NCBI GenBank assembly: GCA_965247015.1
Contig: CBDFGG010000003.1
Span: 1-64,000 of the forward strand
Direction: 5' to 3'
Source of the DNA: JAIXWP01 sp965247015
Lineage (GTDB): Bacteria > Bacteroidota > Bacteroidia > Flavobacteriales_D > Sanyastnellaceae
DNA length: 64,000 nucleotides
Shown here: positions 35,949-43,501 of the stretch, piece by piece
Layout: every line of letters starts with the position of its first letter
Position numbering within the stretch: position 1 is the first letter of the stretch
Made by a program: the position numbers and the translations under genes
The notes under the pieces: generated by a model
Databases searched by the model: none
What the model was told of the DNA's origin: nothing
What the model saw: the letters and a program-made list of their open reading frames with translations, nothing else

Positions 35949-36322
35949 AGCGCAGCAATCATAGAAATTTCAACTCTCGCATTCTTTGGCAAGACAGAAA
36001 CTTGAACGGTTTCGCGTGCCGGAAAATCACTTGTGAAGTACTTTGCATACTCTTCATTCACAGCTGCAAAATCATTCATGTCTTTTAGAAAAATAGAAGT
36101 CTTCAACACATTTGAAAAAGACATTCCCGCCTCACGAAGCACTGCCTCAATATTCTTCATCACTTGTTTTGTTTCAGTGGTAGCATCTGATGGATGATAT
36201 TCACCATTGGTTGGGTCAATTGCAATTTGTCCACTCATAAACAAAGTTCCGTTATGCAAAACGGCTTGGCTGTAGGGGCCTATCGGAGCAGGAGCAGATT
36301 TTGTTTCAATAATTCTTTTCAT
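35945..36322 (-). CDS. ridA: RidA family reactive intermediate (enamine/imine) deaminase
   Basis: RidA hydrolyses reactive 2-aminoacrylate-type enamines and imines from PLP enzymes. The 125-residue protein is a normal-length YjgF/UK114 member with APAPIGPYSQAV near residue 10, LFMSGQIAIDPTNGE near 27, the active-site Arg in FPARETVQV near 102 and VEISMIAAL at the end. Its start lies inside the last 17 bases of the aminodeoxychorismate/anthranilate synthase subunit gene, and its stop overlaps the TPR gene by 4 bases. Confidence 0.95.
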   Translation of the reverse strand: MKRIIETKSAPAPIGPYSQAVLHNGTLFMSGQIAIDPTNGEYHPSDATTETKQVMKNIEAVLREAGMSFSNVLKTSIFLKDMNDFAAVNEEYAKYFTSDFPARETVQVSVLPKNARVEISMIAAL

Positions 36323-36908
36323 ATGTTTTTGAAAAAATAGTCTGTTTTATCGATTCACACCAATTGGTGATCATTTGCATGCCACTTGGCGTGAGTACAC
36401 TTTCAGGATGAAATTGAACCGCGCTGATGGGACGATTTTTATGTTTGATTGCCATGACAATTCCATCATCATTGACGGCAGTAACTTCTAGTTGATTTCC
36501 GATTGCATCAGCAGCCCAACTGTGATAGTGACCCACTTGAAATGGCGAAGAAATACTTTTGAATAATGTATCATCCTCACCAATTAGGTGAGCAAATGTG
36601 GACTGGCCGTGAAGTACCTCGTTGAGATTTTTCAAAGTACCACCAAAGGATTCAACGATGGCCTGCAGCCCAAGGCAAACGCCCAAAATTGGCGTATCTT
36701 CTGATACTTGTTGAAGCAAGGAAGGCATGATGCCAGCGTCCTTCGGAAGACCTGGTCCAGGTGAAAGAACAATAGCATCGAATGACAATGCCGATTCAAC
36801 AGAAATTTCATCATTTCTGTAAACCTCTACCTCCACTCCATTCGCTTCCAAGTAGTGAAACAGGTTGAAGGTAAAACTATCGTAATTATCTAGGAGCAGA
36901 ACTCTCAC
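36306..36908 (-). CDS. pabA: aminodeoxychorismate/anthranilate synthase glutaminase subunit
   Basis: A class I glutamine amidotransferase that supplies ammonia to chorismate-using enzymes in folate (PabA) or tryptophan (TrpG) synthesis. The 200-residue protein starts MRVLLLDNYDSFTFNL and has PGPGLPKDAG near 50, the nucleophile Cys78 in LGVCLGLQAI and the His-Glu pair in VQFHPES near 165. No pabB, trpE or other trp gene is near, which favours PabA or a dual role, but sequence alone does not decide. The downstream ridA start overlaps by 17 bases. Confidence 0.9.
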   Translation of the reverse strand: MRVLLLDNYDSFTFNLFHYLEANGVEVEVYRNDEISVESALSFDAIVLSPGPGLPKDAGIMPSLLQQVSEDTPILGVCLGLQAIVESFGGTLKNLNEVLHGQSTFAHLIGEDDTLFKSISSPFQVGHYHSWAADAIGNQLEVTAVNDDGIVMAIKHKNRPISAVQFHPESVLTPSGMQMITNWCESIKQTIFSKTYEKNY

Positions 36909-36931
36909 AACAAATCGGAATCAGAATGGTT

Positions 36932-36939
36932 TATATTTG
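36932..36939 (+). promoter_or_regulatory. candidate -7 box TATATTTG for the 53-residue membrane protein gene
   Basis: Exact TAnnTTTG match 15 bases before the ATG at 36955, in the 46-base divergent gap with pabA. The presence of its own promoter box supports the small gene. Confidence 0.5.
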
Positions 36940-36954
36940 TCTAAAGTAACAAAG

Positions 36955-37116
36955 ATGCTTCTCAAAAAAATTCTGTACTATCTAAATCCTGCTAATCTTT
37001 TCAAAAAAGAAAAAGTGGATGTTAACTTGCGTTTCATGCATGGAATCAACAAGATTTCCATCTTGATGTTTCTTATTTGTGTGGTGGTAATGATTGTTCG
37101 CGCAGCGACTCGCTAA
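36955..37116 (+). CDS. small conserved membrane protein (DUF6728-like), 53 residues
   Basis: A short gene that is easily missed. The product starts MLLKKILYYLNPANLFKKEK, followed by a basic MHGINKISI stretch and one membrane helix (about residues 35-50, SILMFLICVVVMIVRA). I recall near-identical small proteins in many Bacteroidota, annotated DUF6728; the recall is from memory. It runs opposite to both neighbours and has its own TATATTTG box. Its stop abuts the end of the convergent gldD with no gap. Function unknown; inner-membrane location is inferred. Confidence 0.75.
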   Translation: MLLKKILYYLNPANLFKKEKVDVNLRFMHGINKISILMFLICVVVMIVRAATR

Positions 37117-37692
37117 TTACTTCCATCTCACGGACCGCACCATATGATTGATGTCTTCACGAATGAATGACAGCACTGGTGCTATTGAATCAGGATTTGG
37201 CTTCACGTTAAAATACAAACTACCTCTAAAGAAGTGGTTGGTACTATCTGTAACAAAGAACTGCACTTGAGAAGCGGCCTCTCCTTCGATATCGTAAATG
37301 ATGCCATCCAATCTGTTTGCTTGATCTTCAATCATCGTTCGCTTAAGGGCTGATGCTTTTACTTCATGTTTCACAGCAAAACCATAGGCGTCCTTCACAA
37401 GGTTGTCGATGTTATTGTTTACATTAAAATAAGTGCAATAAATCGTAGCCTTGAAGCGAGGATATTGAATATTGAACCAGCAACTATCTTGTCCAATGCG
37501 ATCTTTGAAGACTTCTACTTTCGAGTAATTCGGAATATCTAATGCAATGGGGCAGTCAGCTTGATAAGGCGTGTAAGCGTGCTCGGGCATTTCAATCTTG
37601 AAATAACCCAAAGGCTTAGGAACAGCGGTATCTCTGCAAGAAACCAATGCTCCAAATAGCAAAGCAATTAACCAAACGTTGATTTTATTCAT
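37117..37692 (-). CDS. gldD: gliding motility lipoprotein GldD
   Basis: GldD is an envelope lipoprotein needed for gliding and type IX secretion in Flavobacterium. The 191-residue protein has a lipobox (LVSC, Cys19), then the family start PKPLGYFKIEMPEHAY, CWFNIQYPRFKATIYCTY near 70 and a C-terminus ending in IREDINHMVRSVRWK. Its start overlaps the end of gldE by 8 bases, matching the conserved gldE-gldD pair. GldD is found also in non-gliding Bacteroidota, so it does not prove motility. Confidence 0.95.
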   Translation of the reverse strand: MNKINVWLIALLFGALVSCRDTAVPKPLGYFKIEMPEHAYTPYQADCPIALDIPNYSKVEVFKDRIGQDSCWFNIQYPRFKATIYCTYFNVNNNIDNLVKDAYGFAVKHEVKASALKRTMIEDQANRLDGIIYDIEGEAASQVQFFVTDSTNHFFRGSLYFNVKPNPDSIAPVLSFIREDINHMVRSVRWK

Positions 37693-39028
37693 TCTTTACT
37701 GATTCCGGAAGCGTAATTTTTATTCTCTTTATTTTTCTTTTATCTGCTGCTTCGATGGTAAATGTAAAGCCTTCGAATTCGATTACATCTCCTTTTTCAA
37801 GAAGTCTTGCAGCTTGTTCGATTACAAAACCAGCAAGCGTTGTGCTATCTCCTTTTGCCTCATCGAATAATGTATCATCAATTTGCAACACTTTATAGAC
37901 ATCCACCAAAGATGTTTTTCCTTCGAATACGTATTGACGATCATCTAGCTTCGAATAATGTAGTTCTTCATCATCAAATTCATCGCTGATATTTCCCACA
38001 ATTTCTTCAAGAATGTCTTCAAGAGTAATCAAACCGCTCGTTCCACCATACTCATCCACGACAATGGCCAAGTGCACCTTGTCTTGTTGAAATTGTTGAA
38101 GCAAGTCATCAATTTTCTTGTTTTCAGGAACGAAGAAAGGTTGTCGAATAAGCGACTGCCACTCAAACTCTACTTCGTCGATATAAGGAAGCAAATCTTT
38201 AATGAATAGAAAACCTGCTATCTCATCGGGTGAATTTTTGAAGACTGGCAATCGGCTATATCCCTTTTCCATCACAGTCTCCATCACATCGGTAAACGAA
38301 TCTTCCTCCCAAAGTGATGCGATATCCGTGCGCGGCGTCATGATTTCACCTACCTCTTTTTCACCAAAGGTGACAATGCCTTCAAGAATTTTATTCTCCT
38401 CCTTGGATAGATTATCATCTTGAGTTAACTCAAGCGCATGTCCAAGATCATCCACGGTAATATTCGGAGTAGCTCTGCTATTCAATCTTCCTTCCAGCAC
38501 ATTACTTGTTTTCATCAAGATGAAAGTCAGCGGAGAAAAGAACTGTTGAATGTATTTGAGAGGAATGGCCATAAACTTCGCATTGCGAAGGTTATTTCCA
38601 GTAGCATAAACTTTGGGAATCACTTCCCCGAAAAGAACAAGGATAAATGTAATGGCAACAACATCTATCAAAGTCTTCACCCATCCAGGATAGTTTTGAG
38701 AAGGGAACCACTCACTTGCGAGTTGGGTTGCCAAAAGTACAATAGCAATATTGACAGCATTATTCGCGATGAGGATCGTCGCCAATAACTTTTTGGGTCC
38801 AGTCTCTTTATCTGGCTTTTCTAGAAGCTCTATGATTGTTTGGCTGGAGCGATCTTTCGACTCTTTCAATTCAGCACGTTGTGCTGGAGTGATTGAAAAG
38901 AGAGCCACTTCACTTCCACTAATTAGCGCACTGCATATTAACAGCAACAGCACAAGCACCAAAGGGCCTGCGCTGCTGACAACACTTAAGAGATATACGT
39001 CTAGTAAAACACAACTTATAACTTCCAA
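37685..39028 (-). CDS. gldE: gliding motility-associated protein GldE (CNNM/CBS transporter-like)
   Basis: A 447-residue membrane protein of the CorC/HlyC/CNNM group: DUF21 membrane domain (about 15-190; ALISGSEVALFSITPAQRAEL, LFGEVIPKVYA), two CBS domains (about 210-330; VGEIMTPRTDIASLWEED, DDLLQQFQQDKVHLAIVVDEYGGTSGLITLEDILEEIVG) and a C-terminal CorC-HlyC domain. In F. johnsoniae GldE is linked to GldD. The start appears to be TTG at 39028: an in-frame stop lies 18 bases upstream and there is no ATG before the first helix. It follows ssb by 27 bases. Confidence 0.92.
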   Translation of the reverse strand: MEVISCVLLDVYLLSVVSSAGPLVLVLLLLICSALISGSEVALFSITPAQRAELKESKDRSSQTIIELLEKPDKETGPKKLLATILIANNAVNIAIVLLATQLASEWFPSQNYPGWVKTLIDVVAITFILVLFGEVIPKVYATGNNLRNAKFMAIPLKYIQQFFSPLTFILMKTSNVLEGRLNSRATPNITVDDLGHALELTQDDNLSKEENKILEGIVTFGEKEVGEIMTPRTDIASLWEEDSFTDVMETVMEKGYSRLPVFKNSPDEIAGFLFIKDLLPYIDEVEFEWQSLIRQPFFVPENKKIDDLLQQFQQDKVHLAIVVDEYGGTSGLITLEDILEEIVGNISDEFDDEELHYSKLDDRQYVFEGKTSLVDVYKVLQIDDTLFDEAKGDSTTLAGFVIEQAARLLEKGDVIEFEGFTFTIEAADKRKIKRIKITLPESVKNE

Positions 39029-39055
39029 AATAGGTAGTATTAGTTAAACAAAAAC

Positions 39056-39496
39056 TTAGAATGGAAGATCATCATCCATTGCTGGTTCATTCACGCTTGC
39101 CGGAGCCATTGGCGCCGATTGCATAGCCGGTGCACCAGTAGAAGTACCCGTTCCGTTTTGTCCACGAGGAGTCAAAATGGTCAACTCTTCTACATCCACT
39201 TCAGTGATGTACTTCTTCTCTCCATTTGTTTCCCACGAACGATTACGAAGACGTCCTTCGAGATACACGCTCATGCCCTTCTTGATATAATCTTGAACGA
39301 CCTTCGCTAAACCCGCTCTGCGCACAGTAATGTTATGCCAGTCCGTGTTCTCCTTCGTCTCGCCTGTGTTCTTGTCTTTCCAACGCTCGGTAGTTGCTAT
39401 TCTAAAAGTAGCAATCATACCACCGTTCTCAAATGATTTAATTTCTGGATCCGCACCTAAGTTCCCGATGAGGATTACTTTATTTACGCTTGCCAT
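39056..39496 (-). CDS. ssb: single-stranded DNA-binding protein
   Basis: SSB coats single-stranded DNA in replication and repair. The 146-residue protein has the OB-fold (residues 1-105; NKVILIGNLGADPEIKSF, TDWHNITVRRAGLAKVVQDYIKKGMSVYLEGRLR), a Gly/Pro/Ala-rich linker and the acidic tip ending DDDLPF that recruits partner proteins. It lies between mutY and gldE-gldD on the minus strand, the usual Bacteroidota order. Confidence 0.96.
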   Translation of the reverse strand: MASVNKVILIGNLGADPEIKSFENGGMIATFRIATTERWKDKNTGETKENTDWHNITVRRAGLAKVVQDYIKKGMSVYLEGRLRNRSWETNGEKKYITEVDVEELTILTPRGQNGTGTSTGAPAMQSAPMAPASVNEPAMDDDLPF

Positions 39497-39537
39497 TGTT
39501 TAGGTATTTAAAAAGTTAATTGTTTCGTTGAACACTG

Positions 39538-39545
39538 CAAATATA
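39538..39545 (-). promoter_or_regulatory. candidate -7 box TATATTTG for ssb-gldE-gldD
   Basis: Exact TAnnTTTG on the minus strand, 41 bases before the ssb ATG, in the 91-base gap to mutY. No clear -33 element. Confidence 0.5.
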
Positions 39546-39587
39546 CGGCGGTGTCTAGGGGCATTAACCGAATATACTTATTTCAAC

Positions 39588-40640
39588 TTATTCATACCAA
39601 CCGATTTCTTTTAAATAGTTTTCAATCAGGCGAGGAATGCCCTTTTCAGACAATTCACTTTTTGTCAACCATTTTTCACCATCCTGAATATTATGCGATT
39701 TATGCAGAACATTTATTCTAAAAAAGCGTGCTTTTATCTTTCTATGGGACAAAATATGAGTTACTTCCCCAGAAACGTCAAAAAGCGTAGTGTCTTTCCA
39801 GCCGCGCGTTTCAATTAATTCTTGCGCTGCTTGTTGAGTATCTATAGGAGATTCCGAAACGATGGATGGGAAATCGAACAAGCCTTCCCAAATTCCTTCT
39901 CCCCTTCTCTGCTTCATTAGGATATTTTCTTCACATGTGAAAACGGCATATGCAATGTGCATCGGCTTGACCACTGTCTTCTTCTCTTTCCATGGTAAAT
40001 CGGATACCATTCCGTTTGAAAGTGCAAAACACCCTTTGGCAAGTGGACAATTAGAGCAATCTGGAGAAACGGGGGTGCATTGTAAAGCTCCAAATTCCAT
40101 GATTGCCTGATTATGTGTGGCAGGATCTTCTTGATTCAGATGCTCTTTAGAAAGCTTAATTAGCTGAGCCTTTCCTTCCTTTGAGTCAATTGCATCAGTG
40201 ACTCCGAAGAATCGAGAAAGTACACGCATTACATTTCCGTCAATGACTGCCTGTGCCTCATCAAAAGCAAAAGATGATATCGCCGCTGCGGTGTACTCGC
40301 CTACTCCTTTGAGCTTTAATATCTCTTGATAACTTCTAGGAAATTCGCCTTGAAACTCCTGCATCACTTGATTGGCGGCAAAGTGCAGATTTCTGGCTCT
40401 GCTATAATAGCCCAACCCTTGCCAGTCCTTGAGCACTTCATCTTGGGAAGCATTTGCCAAATCTTCGACCCTTGGATAATTTTTTACGAATTTGTGATAA
40501 TAGGCCATTCCCTGGTCTACACGGGTCTGTTGTAGGATGATTTCCGAGAGCCAAATCCTATATGGGTCACGGGTTTCACGCCACGGCAAGTCCCTTTTGT
40601 GGAAGCCGTACCAACGGATGATTGAAGTGCTGAAATTCAT
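39588..40640 (-). CDS. mutY: A/G-specific adenine glycosylase
   Basis: MutY removes adenine mispaired with 8-oxoguanine. The 350-residue protein has the catalytic Glu in LSEIILQQTRV near residue 33, the HhH motif LKGVGEYTAAAISSFAF near 110-126 with the Asp in VIDGNVMRVLSR, and a [4Fe-4S] cluster set C-x6-C-x2-C-x5-C near residues 190-206. The C-terminal NUDIX-like 8-oxoG recognition domain (about 225-345) is present. It diverges from the HU gene across 124 bases. Confidence 0.95.
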   Translation of the reverse strand: MNFSTSIIRWYGFHKRDLPWRETRDPYRIWLSEIILQQTRVDQGMAYYHKFVKNYPRVEDLANASQDEVLKDWQGLGYYSRARNLHFAANQVMQEFQGEFPRSYQEILKLKGVGEYTAAAISSFAFDEAQAVIDGNVMRVLSRFFGVTDAIDSKEGKAQLIKLSKEHLNQEDPATHNQAIMEFGALQCTPVSPDCSNCPLAKGCFALSNGMVSDLPWKEKKTVVKPMHIAYAVFTCEENILMKQRRGEGIWEGLFDFPSIVSESPIDTQQAAQELIETRGWKDTTLFDVSGEVTHILSHRKIKARFFRINVLHKSHNIQDGEKWLTKSELSEKGIPRLIENYLKEIGWYE

Positions 40641-40680
40641 ATAATTGATAAAAAAAAGCTAACAGTCGGAAAAACAAGCT

Positions 40681-40710
40681 ATTGAAATTGTTCGATTCGC
40701 CCTATATTTG
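40681..40710 (+). promoter_or_regulatory. promoter of the HU gene: ATTG-N18-TATATTTG
   Basis: The -7 box TATATTTG (40703-40710) is exact and a -33-like ATTG (40681-40684) lies 18 bases upstream, close to the Bacteroidota consensus TTTG-N19-TAnnTTTG. It is the best two-part promoter match in the window. The start at 40765 is preceded by AAGGAAAG, one of few Shine-Dalgarno-like sites here. Confidence 0.65.
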
Positions 40711-40764
40711 CCGCCCCAAATTTTAGCGAATATCCATTAACACATAATAAAAACCTAAGGAAAG

Positions 40765-41064
40765 ATGACGAAGGCAGATATCGTGACAGACATCTCCAAT
40801 AAGACAGGGATTAGCAAGGAAGATGTGCTAGCAATTGTCGAAGGATTCATGACAACCGTGAAGAACTCCATGGAAAATGGGGAGAACGTCTACCTGCGCG
40901 GCTTTGGTAGCTTCATCGTGAAGAAGCGTGCAGAAAAACTTGGAAGAAACATCCTAGCAAAAACTAGCGTTGTGATTCCATCTCACTACGTTCCTGCATT
41001 CAAACCTGCAAAAGAGTTTGTAGATGCTGTGAAGGATAAGGTGAAAGTAGCTGAACATGTCTAA
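40765..41064 (+). CDS. HU/IHF family DNA-binding protein
   Basis: A small nucleoid protein of 99 residues that bends DNA as a dimer. TKADIVTDISNKTGI opens the helical body, RGFGSFIVKKRAEKLGRN is the conserved strand, and the beta-arm region continues to HYVPAFKPAKEFVDAV with the Pro tip replaced by IPSHYVPAF. It is the HU-beta/IHF type commonly placed before the RNase G gene in Bacteroidota. Its last 8 bases overlap the start of the TPR protein gene. Confidence 0.93.
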   Translation: MTKADIVTDISNKTGISKEDVLAIVEGFMTTVKNSMENGENVYLRGFGSFIVKKRAEKLGRNILAKTSVVIPSHYVPAFKPAKEFVDAVKDKVKVAEHV

Positions 41065-41647
41065 GAAGACAGGTTTAATACTACTCATCATTGCGAGCCT
41101 TGGGCTCCTCGTTCTTTTTTTATTTATGCCCCAACAACCGGCAAGTGTTCGTGAAAAGGCTGCAAAGCCAATGGATGCCGACTCGTTGAAATTGATGAAA
41201 GCCATCGAATTAGTAAATGGCCCAAATCCTATGGAAGGTATAACCATCCTTAGAGACATCGTTTCAAAAGATGACGCAAACATCGATGCACATTATTGGT
41301 TGGGTGTCTTCTCTGTAAAGTCAGGTCAATATGATAAGGCTATCGAGCGCTTCAATAAAGTGATCGATATCAATCCAGAATACTTGGCAGCTTACATCGA
41401 TATGGGTGGTTTGTACATGGAACTTGATAGTGCTGAAAAAGCATTAACATACTTCAAAGAAGGTGTTGCTATCGATTCTACTAACAACTACGCACTTCTT
41501 TTTGCAGCACAAACAGAAGAGAAACTGGAGCGTTACGAAGAAGCTAAGAAAAGCTACGAGCAACTACTAAGACACAACACCGACACCATTGTGGTGAATA
41601 GGGTGAAGGAGTTTATAAATAATATAGAAACAAAACTAAACCGTTAA
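41057..41647 (+). CDS. membrane-anchored TPR protein
   Basis: A 196-residue protein with one N-terminal membrane helix (about residues 7-24, LILLIIASLGLLVLFLFM) and three to four TPR units after it (DANIDAHYWLGVFSVKSGQYDKAIERF near 74, INPEYLAAYIDMGGLYMELDSAEKAL near 108, NNYALLFAAQTEEKLERYEEAK near 143). TPRs mediate protein contacts; no catalytic motif is seen. It lies between HU and a tiny ribosomal-type protein gene, overlapping the former by 8 bases and ending 4 bases before the latter. The specific role is unknown. Confidence 0.85.
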   Translation: MSKKTGLILLIIASLGLLVLFLFMPQQPASVREKAAKPMDADSLKLMKAIELVNGPNPMEGITILRDIVSKDDANIDAHYWLGVFSVKSGQYDKAIERFNKVIDINPEYLAAYIDMGGLYMELDSAEKALTYFKEGVAIDSTNNYALLFAAQTEEKLERYEEAKKSYEQLLRHNTDTIVVNRVKEFINNIETKLNR

Positions 41648-41651
41648 AACA

Positions 41652-41747
41652 ATGCCTTGCGGTAAAAAAAGAAAGCGCCATAAGATGGCAACGCACAAAA
41701 GAAAGAAGCGTTTGAGAAAGAATCGTCACAAGAAAAAGAACCGCTAG
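41652..41747 (+). CDS. 31-residue basic protein, AURKAIP1/COX24 (bS22/mS38-like)
   Basis: A tiny gene, easily missed: MPCGKKRKRHKMATHKRKKR then LRKNRHKKKNR, about two-thirds Lys, Arg or His. The KRKRHKMATHKRKKRLRK core matches the AURKAIP1/COX24 motif, shared by mitochondrial ribosomal protein mS38 and the 33-residue actinobacterial bS22. I therefore infer a small-subunit ribosomal protein. It lies 4 bases after the TPR gene and upstream of RNase G, a position I recall as conserved in Bacteroidota. No other start fits. The ribosomal assignment is by motif and not proven for this phylum here. Confidence 0.8.
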   Translation: MPCGKKRKRHKMATHKRKKRLRKNRHKKKNR

Positions 41748-41768
41748 TATTTAGCACTTTTTCTTTCT

Positions 41769-41819
41769 GGACATAAGAGTAACTCTATCCCTCACGGGAT
41801 CGATGTTACTCTTGTGTCC
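41769..41819 (+). promoter_or_regulatory. large leader hairpin upstream of RNase G
   Basis: Outer arms GGACATAAGAGTAAC (41769-41783) and GTTACTCTTGTGTCC (41805-41819) pair over 15 bp with a single G-U pair. Nested inside is ATCCC-TCAC-GGGAT (41787-41800). There is no T-run after it, so it does not look like a simple terminator. It lies 21 bases after the bS22-like stop and 73 bases before the likely RNase G start. Confidence 0.7.
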
Positions 41820-41892
41820 CATACTTTCCACTTGGGTTGGATTAAACTGTCCTGCCCTGATTTATCATTTTATTCGTTTCGATCCCATTCCA

Positions 41893-43446
41893 TTGAATGC
41901 AGAACTGGTCATAAATGCTACCCCATCTGGAGTAGACATCGCCTTATTGCATGATAAAGCGCTGATTGAATTGCACAGAGAGCAAGTCAATCAACAATAT
42001 GCTGTGGGCGATATTTACCTAGGGCGAGTGAGGAAATTAATTCCTCACCTCAATGCCGCATTCGTAGATGTCGGATACGATAAAGACGCGTTCCTACATT
42101 ACCTAGATCTAGGTCCTCAATTTGGCTCGCTTAACATCTTCACTAGAAGAACGATCAGCGGTGAGCAAAAGAGTGCCGATCTCATGAACTTCCCGCTTCA
42201 GCAGGATATTCATAAAGAAGGTAAAATCAAGGATGTGATGGGTCAGGGTTATGTCATCCCTGTTCAAGTCGCGAAAGAACCCATTTCTCAAAAAGGTCCA
42301 AGACTTACTTCTGAAATTACCATTGCTGGAAGGTACTTGGTACTTGTCCCCTTCTCTAATAAAGTTTCTCTATCTTCTCGCATCACGGATGAGGTGGAAA
42401 GAGATCGTCTGAGAAAACTCATGCAGAGCATTCGCCCTGCAAACATGGGGGTGATTATCCGTACCCAAGCCGAAGGAACATCTGTAACCGAACTCGACCA
42501 AGATCTTCAAGACCTTGTGAAGCGTTGGGAAGAGATGTTTAAGACAATGAAAAACGCTCGACCACCACAGAGAATTCTTGGTGAAATCGATAAGACCTCA
42601 TCTGTCCTTCGCGACCTCCTCACTGATAATTTCACCAATATTCACGTCAACGATGAACAAGTGGCTACACTCGTTCGTGGTTACATGAAGTCAATCGCTC
42701 CTTCTCAAGAAAATATTGTTAAACTTCACAAGACGGCAGATCTATTCGATGCATTCAATATTCATCGCCAGATCAAAGCTTCTTTTGGAAAGCAAGTAAA
42801 CTTGAAAAGTGGTGCTTATCTGATTGTCGAGCATACAGAAGCAATGCACGTTATTGATATCAATAGCGGCAACCGCAAAAATGCAACAGTAAAAGACCAA
42901 GAAGAAAACGCTCTTCAAACCAATATCGAATGTGCTAAAGAAGTCGCACGACTCCTTCGTTTACGCGATATGGGTGGTATTATCTGTATCGACTTTATCG
43001 ATATGCAGAATCGCGATAATCAGCGCAAGCTTCATGATGCGCTTCGTGAATTTATGGCTGAAGACAAGGCCAAGCACAATGTCCTTGCTCCAAGTAAATT
43101 CGGTGTAGTAGAGATTACCCGTGAGCGCGTGAAACCGGTCACAAAAGTAATTACCACTGAAAAATGTCCTAGCTGTGATGGCAAGGGTGTTGTTCAAGCA
43201 TCTGTTTTATTTACAGATGAATTAGAAAATTCTGTTCGCTTCTTAAGCGAAGAAGGAACCCACAAAGAGCTACGCCTGACCGTTCACCCAATGGTTGAAG
43301 CCTATCTAAACAAAGGCTGGTTCAATAGCATCGTAAAAAAATGGCGTAAAAAACACGGAGTAAAACTCATCGTGGAAGCCGCGTCCTCCAACGAATTCTT
43401 GGAGTATCATTTCTATGATAAGGCTGGCGAAGAAATCGCTATCTAA
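41893..43446 (+). CDS. rng: ribonuclease G / E family endoribonuclease
   Basis: RNase E/G enzymes cut single-stranded RNA in rRNA maturation and mRNA decay. From TTG 41893 the protein has 517 residues and begins MNAELVINATPSGVDIALL, the usual family N-terminus. An in-frame ATG at 41803 adds 30 residues without family likeness and lies in the hairpin arm, so I reject it. The S1 domain follows (YLGRVRKLIPHLNAAFVDVGYDKDAFLHY). The metal-binding aspartates are in MHVIDINSGNR and IICIDFIDM, and the zinc-link CPSCDGKG lies near residue 430. A C-terminal scaffold region like that of RNase E is absent, so RNase G is the better label. Confidence 0.92.
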   Translation: MNAELVINATPSGVDIALLHDKALIELHREQVNQQYAVGDIYLGRVRKLIPHLNAAFVDVGYDKDAFLHYLDLGPQFGSLNIFTRRTISGEQKSADLMNFPLQQDIHKEGKIKDVMGQGYVIPVQVAKEPISQKGPRLTSEITIAGRYLVLVPFSNKVSLSSRITDEVERDRLRKLMQSIRPANMGVIIRTQAEGTSVTELDQDLQDLVKRWEEMFKTMKNARPPQRILGEIDKTSSVLRDLLTDNFTNIHVNDEQVATLVRGYMKSIAPSQENIVKLHKTADLFDAFNIHRQIKASFGKQVNLKSGAYLIVEHTEAMHVIDINSGNRKNATVKDQEENALQTNIECAKEVARLLRLRDMGGIICIDFIDMQNRDNQRKLHDALREFMAEDKAKHNVLAPSKFGVVEITRERVKPVTKVITTEKCPSCDGKGVVQASVLFTDELENSVRFLSEEGTHKELRLTVHPMVEAYLNKGWFNSIVKKWRKKHGVKLIVEAASSNEFLEYHFYDKAGEEIAI

Positions 43447-43501
43447 CTTTCCATTAATCTTTTGCACGGTAGTTGGTGTCATAGGTGAAAATTAACGCCT
43501 T

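Noticed and set aside
41803..41892. 30-residue N-terminal extension of RNase G from ATG 41803
   Set aside because: No likeness to RNase G N-termini and the ATG is inside a strong hairpin arm; TTG 41893 gives the standard start.
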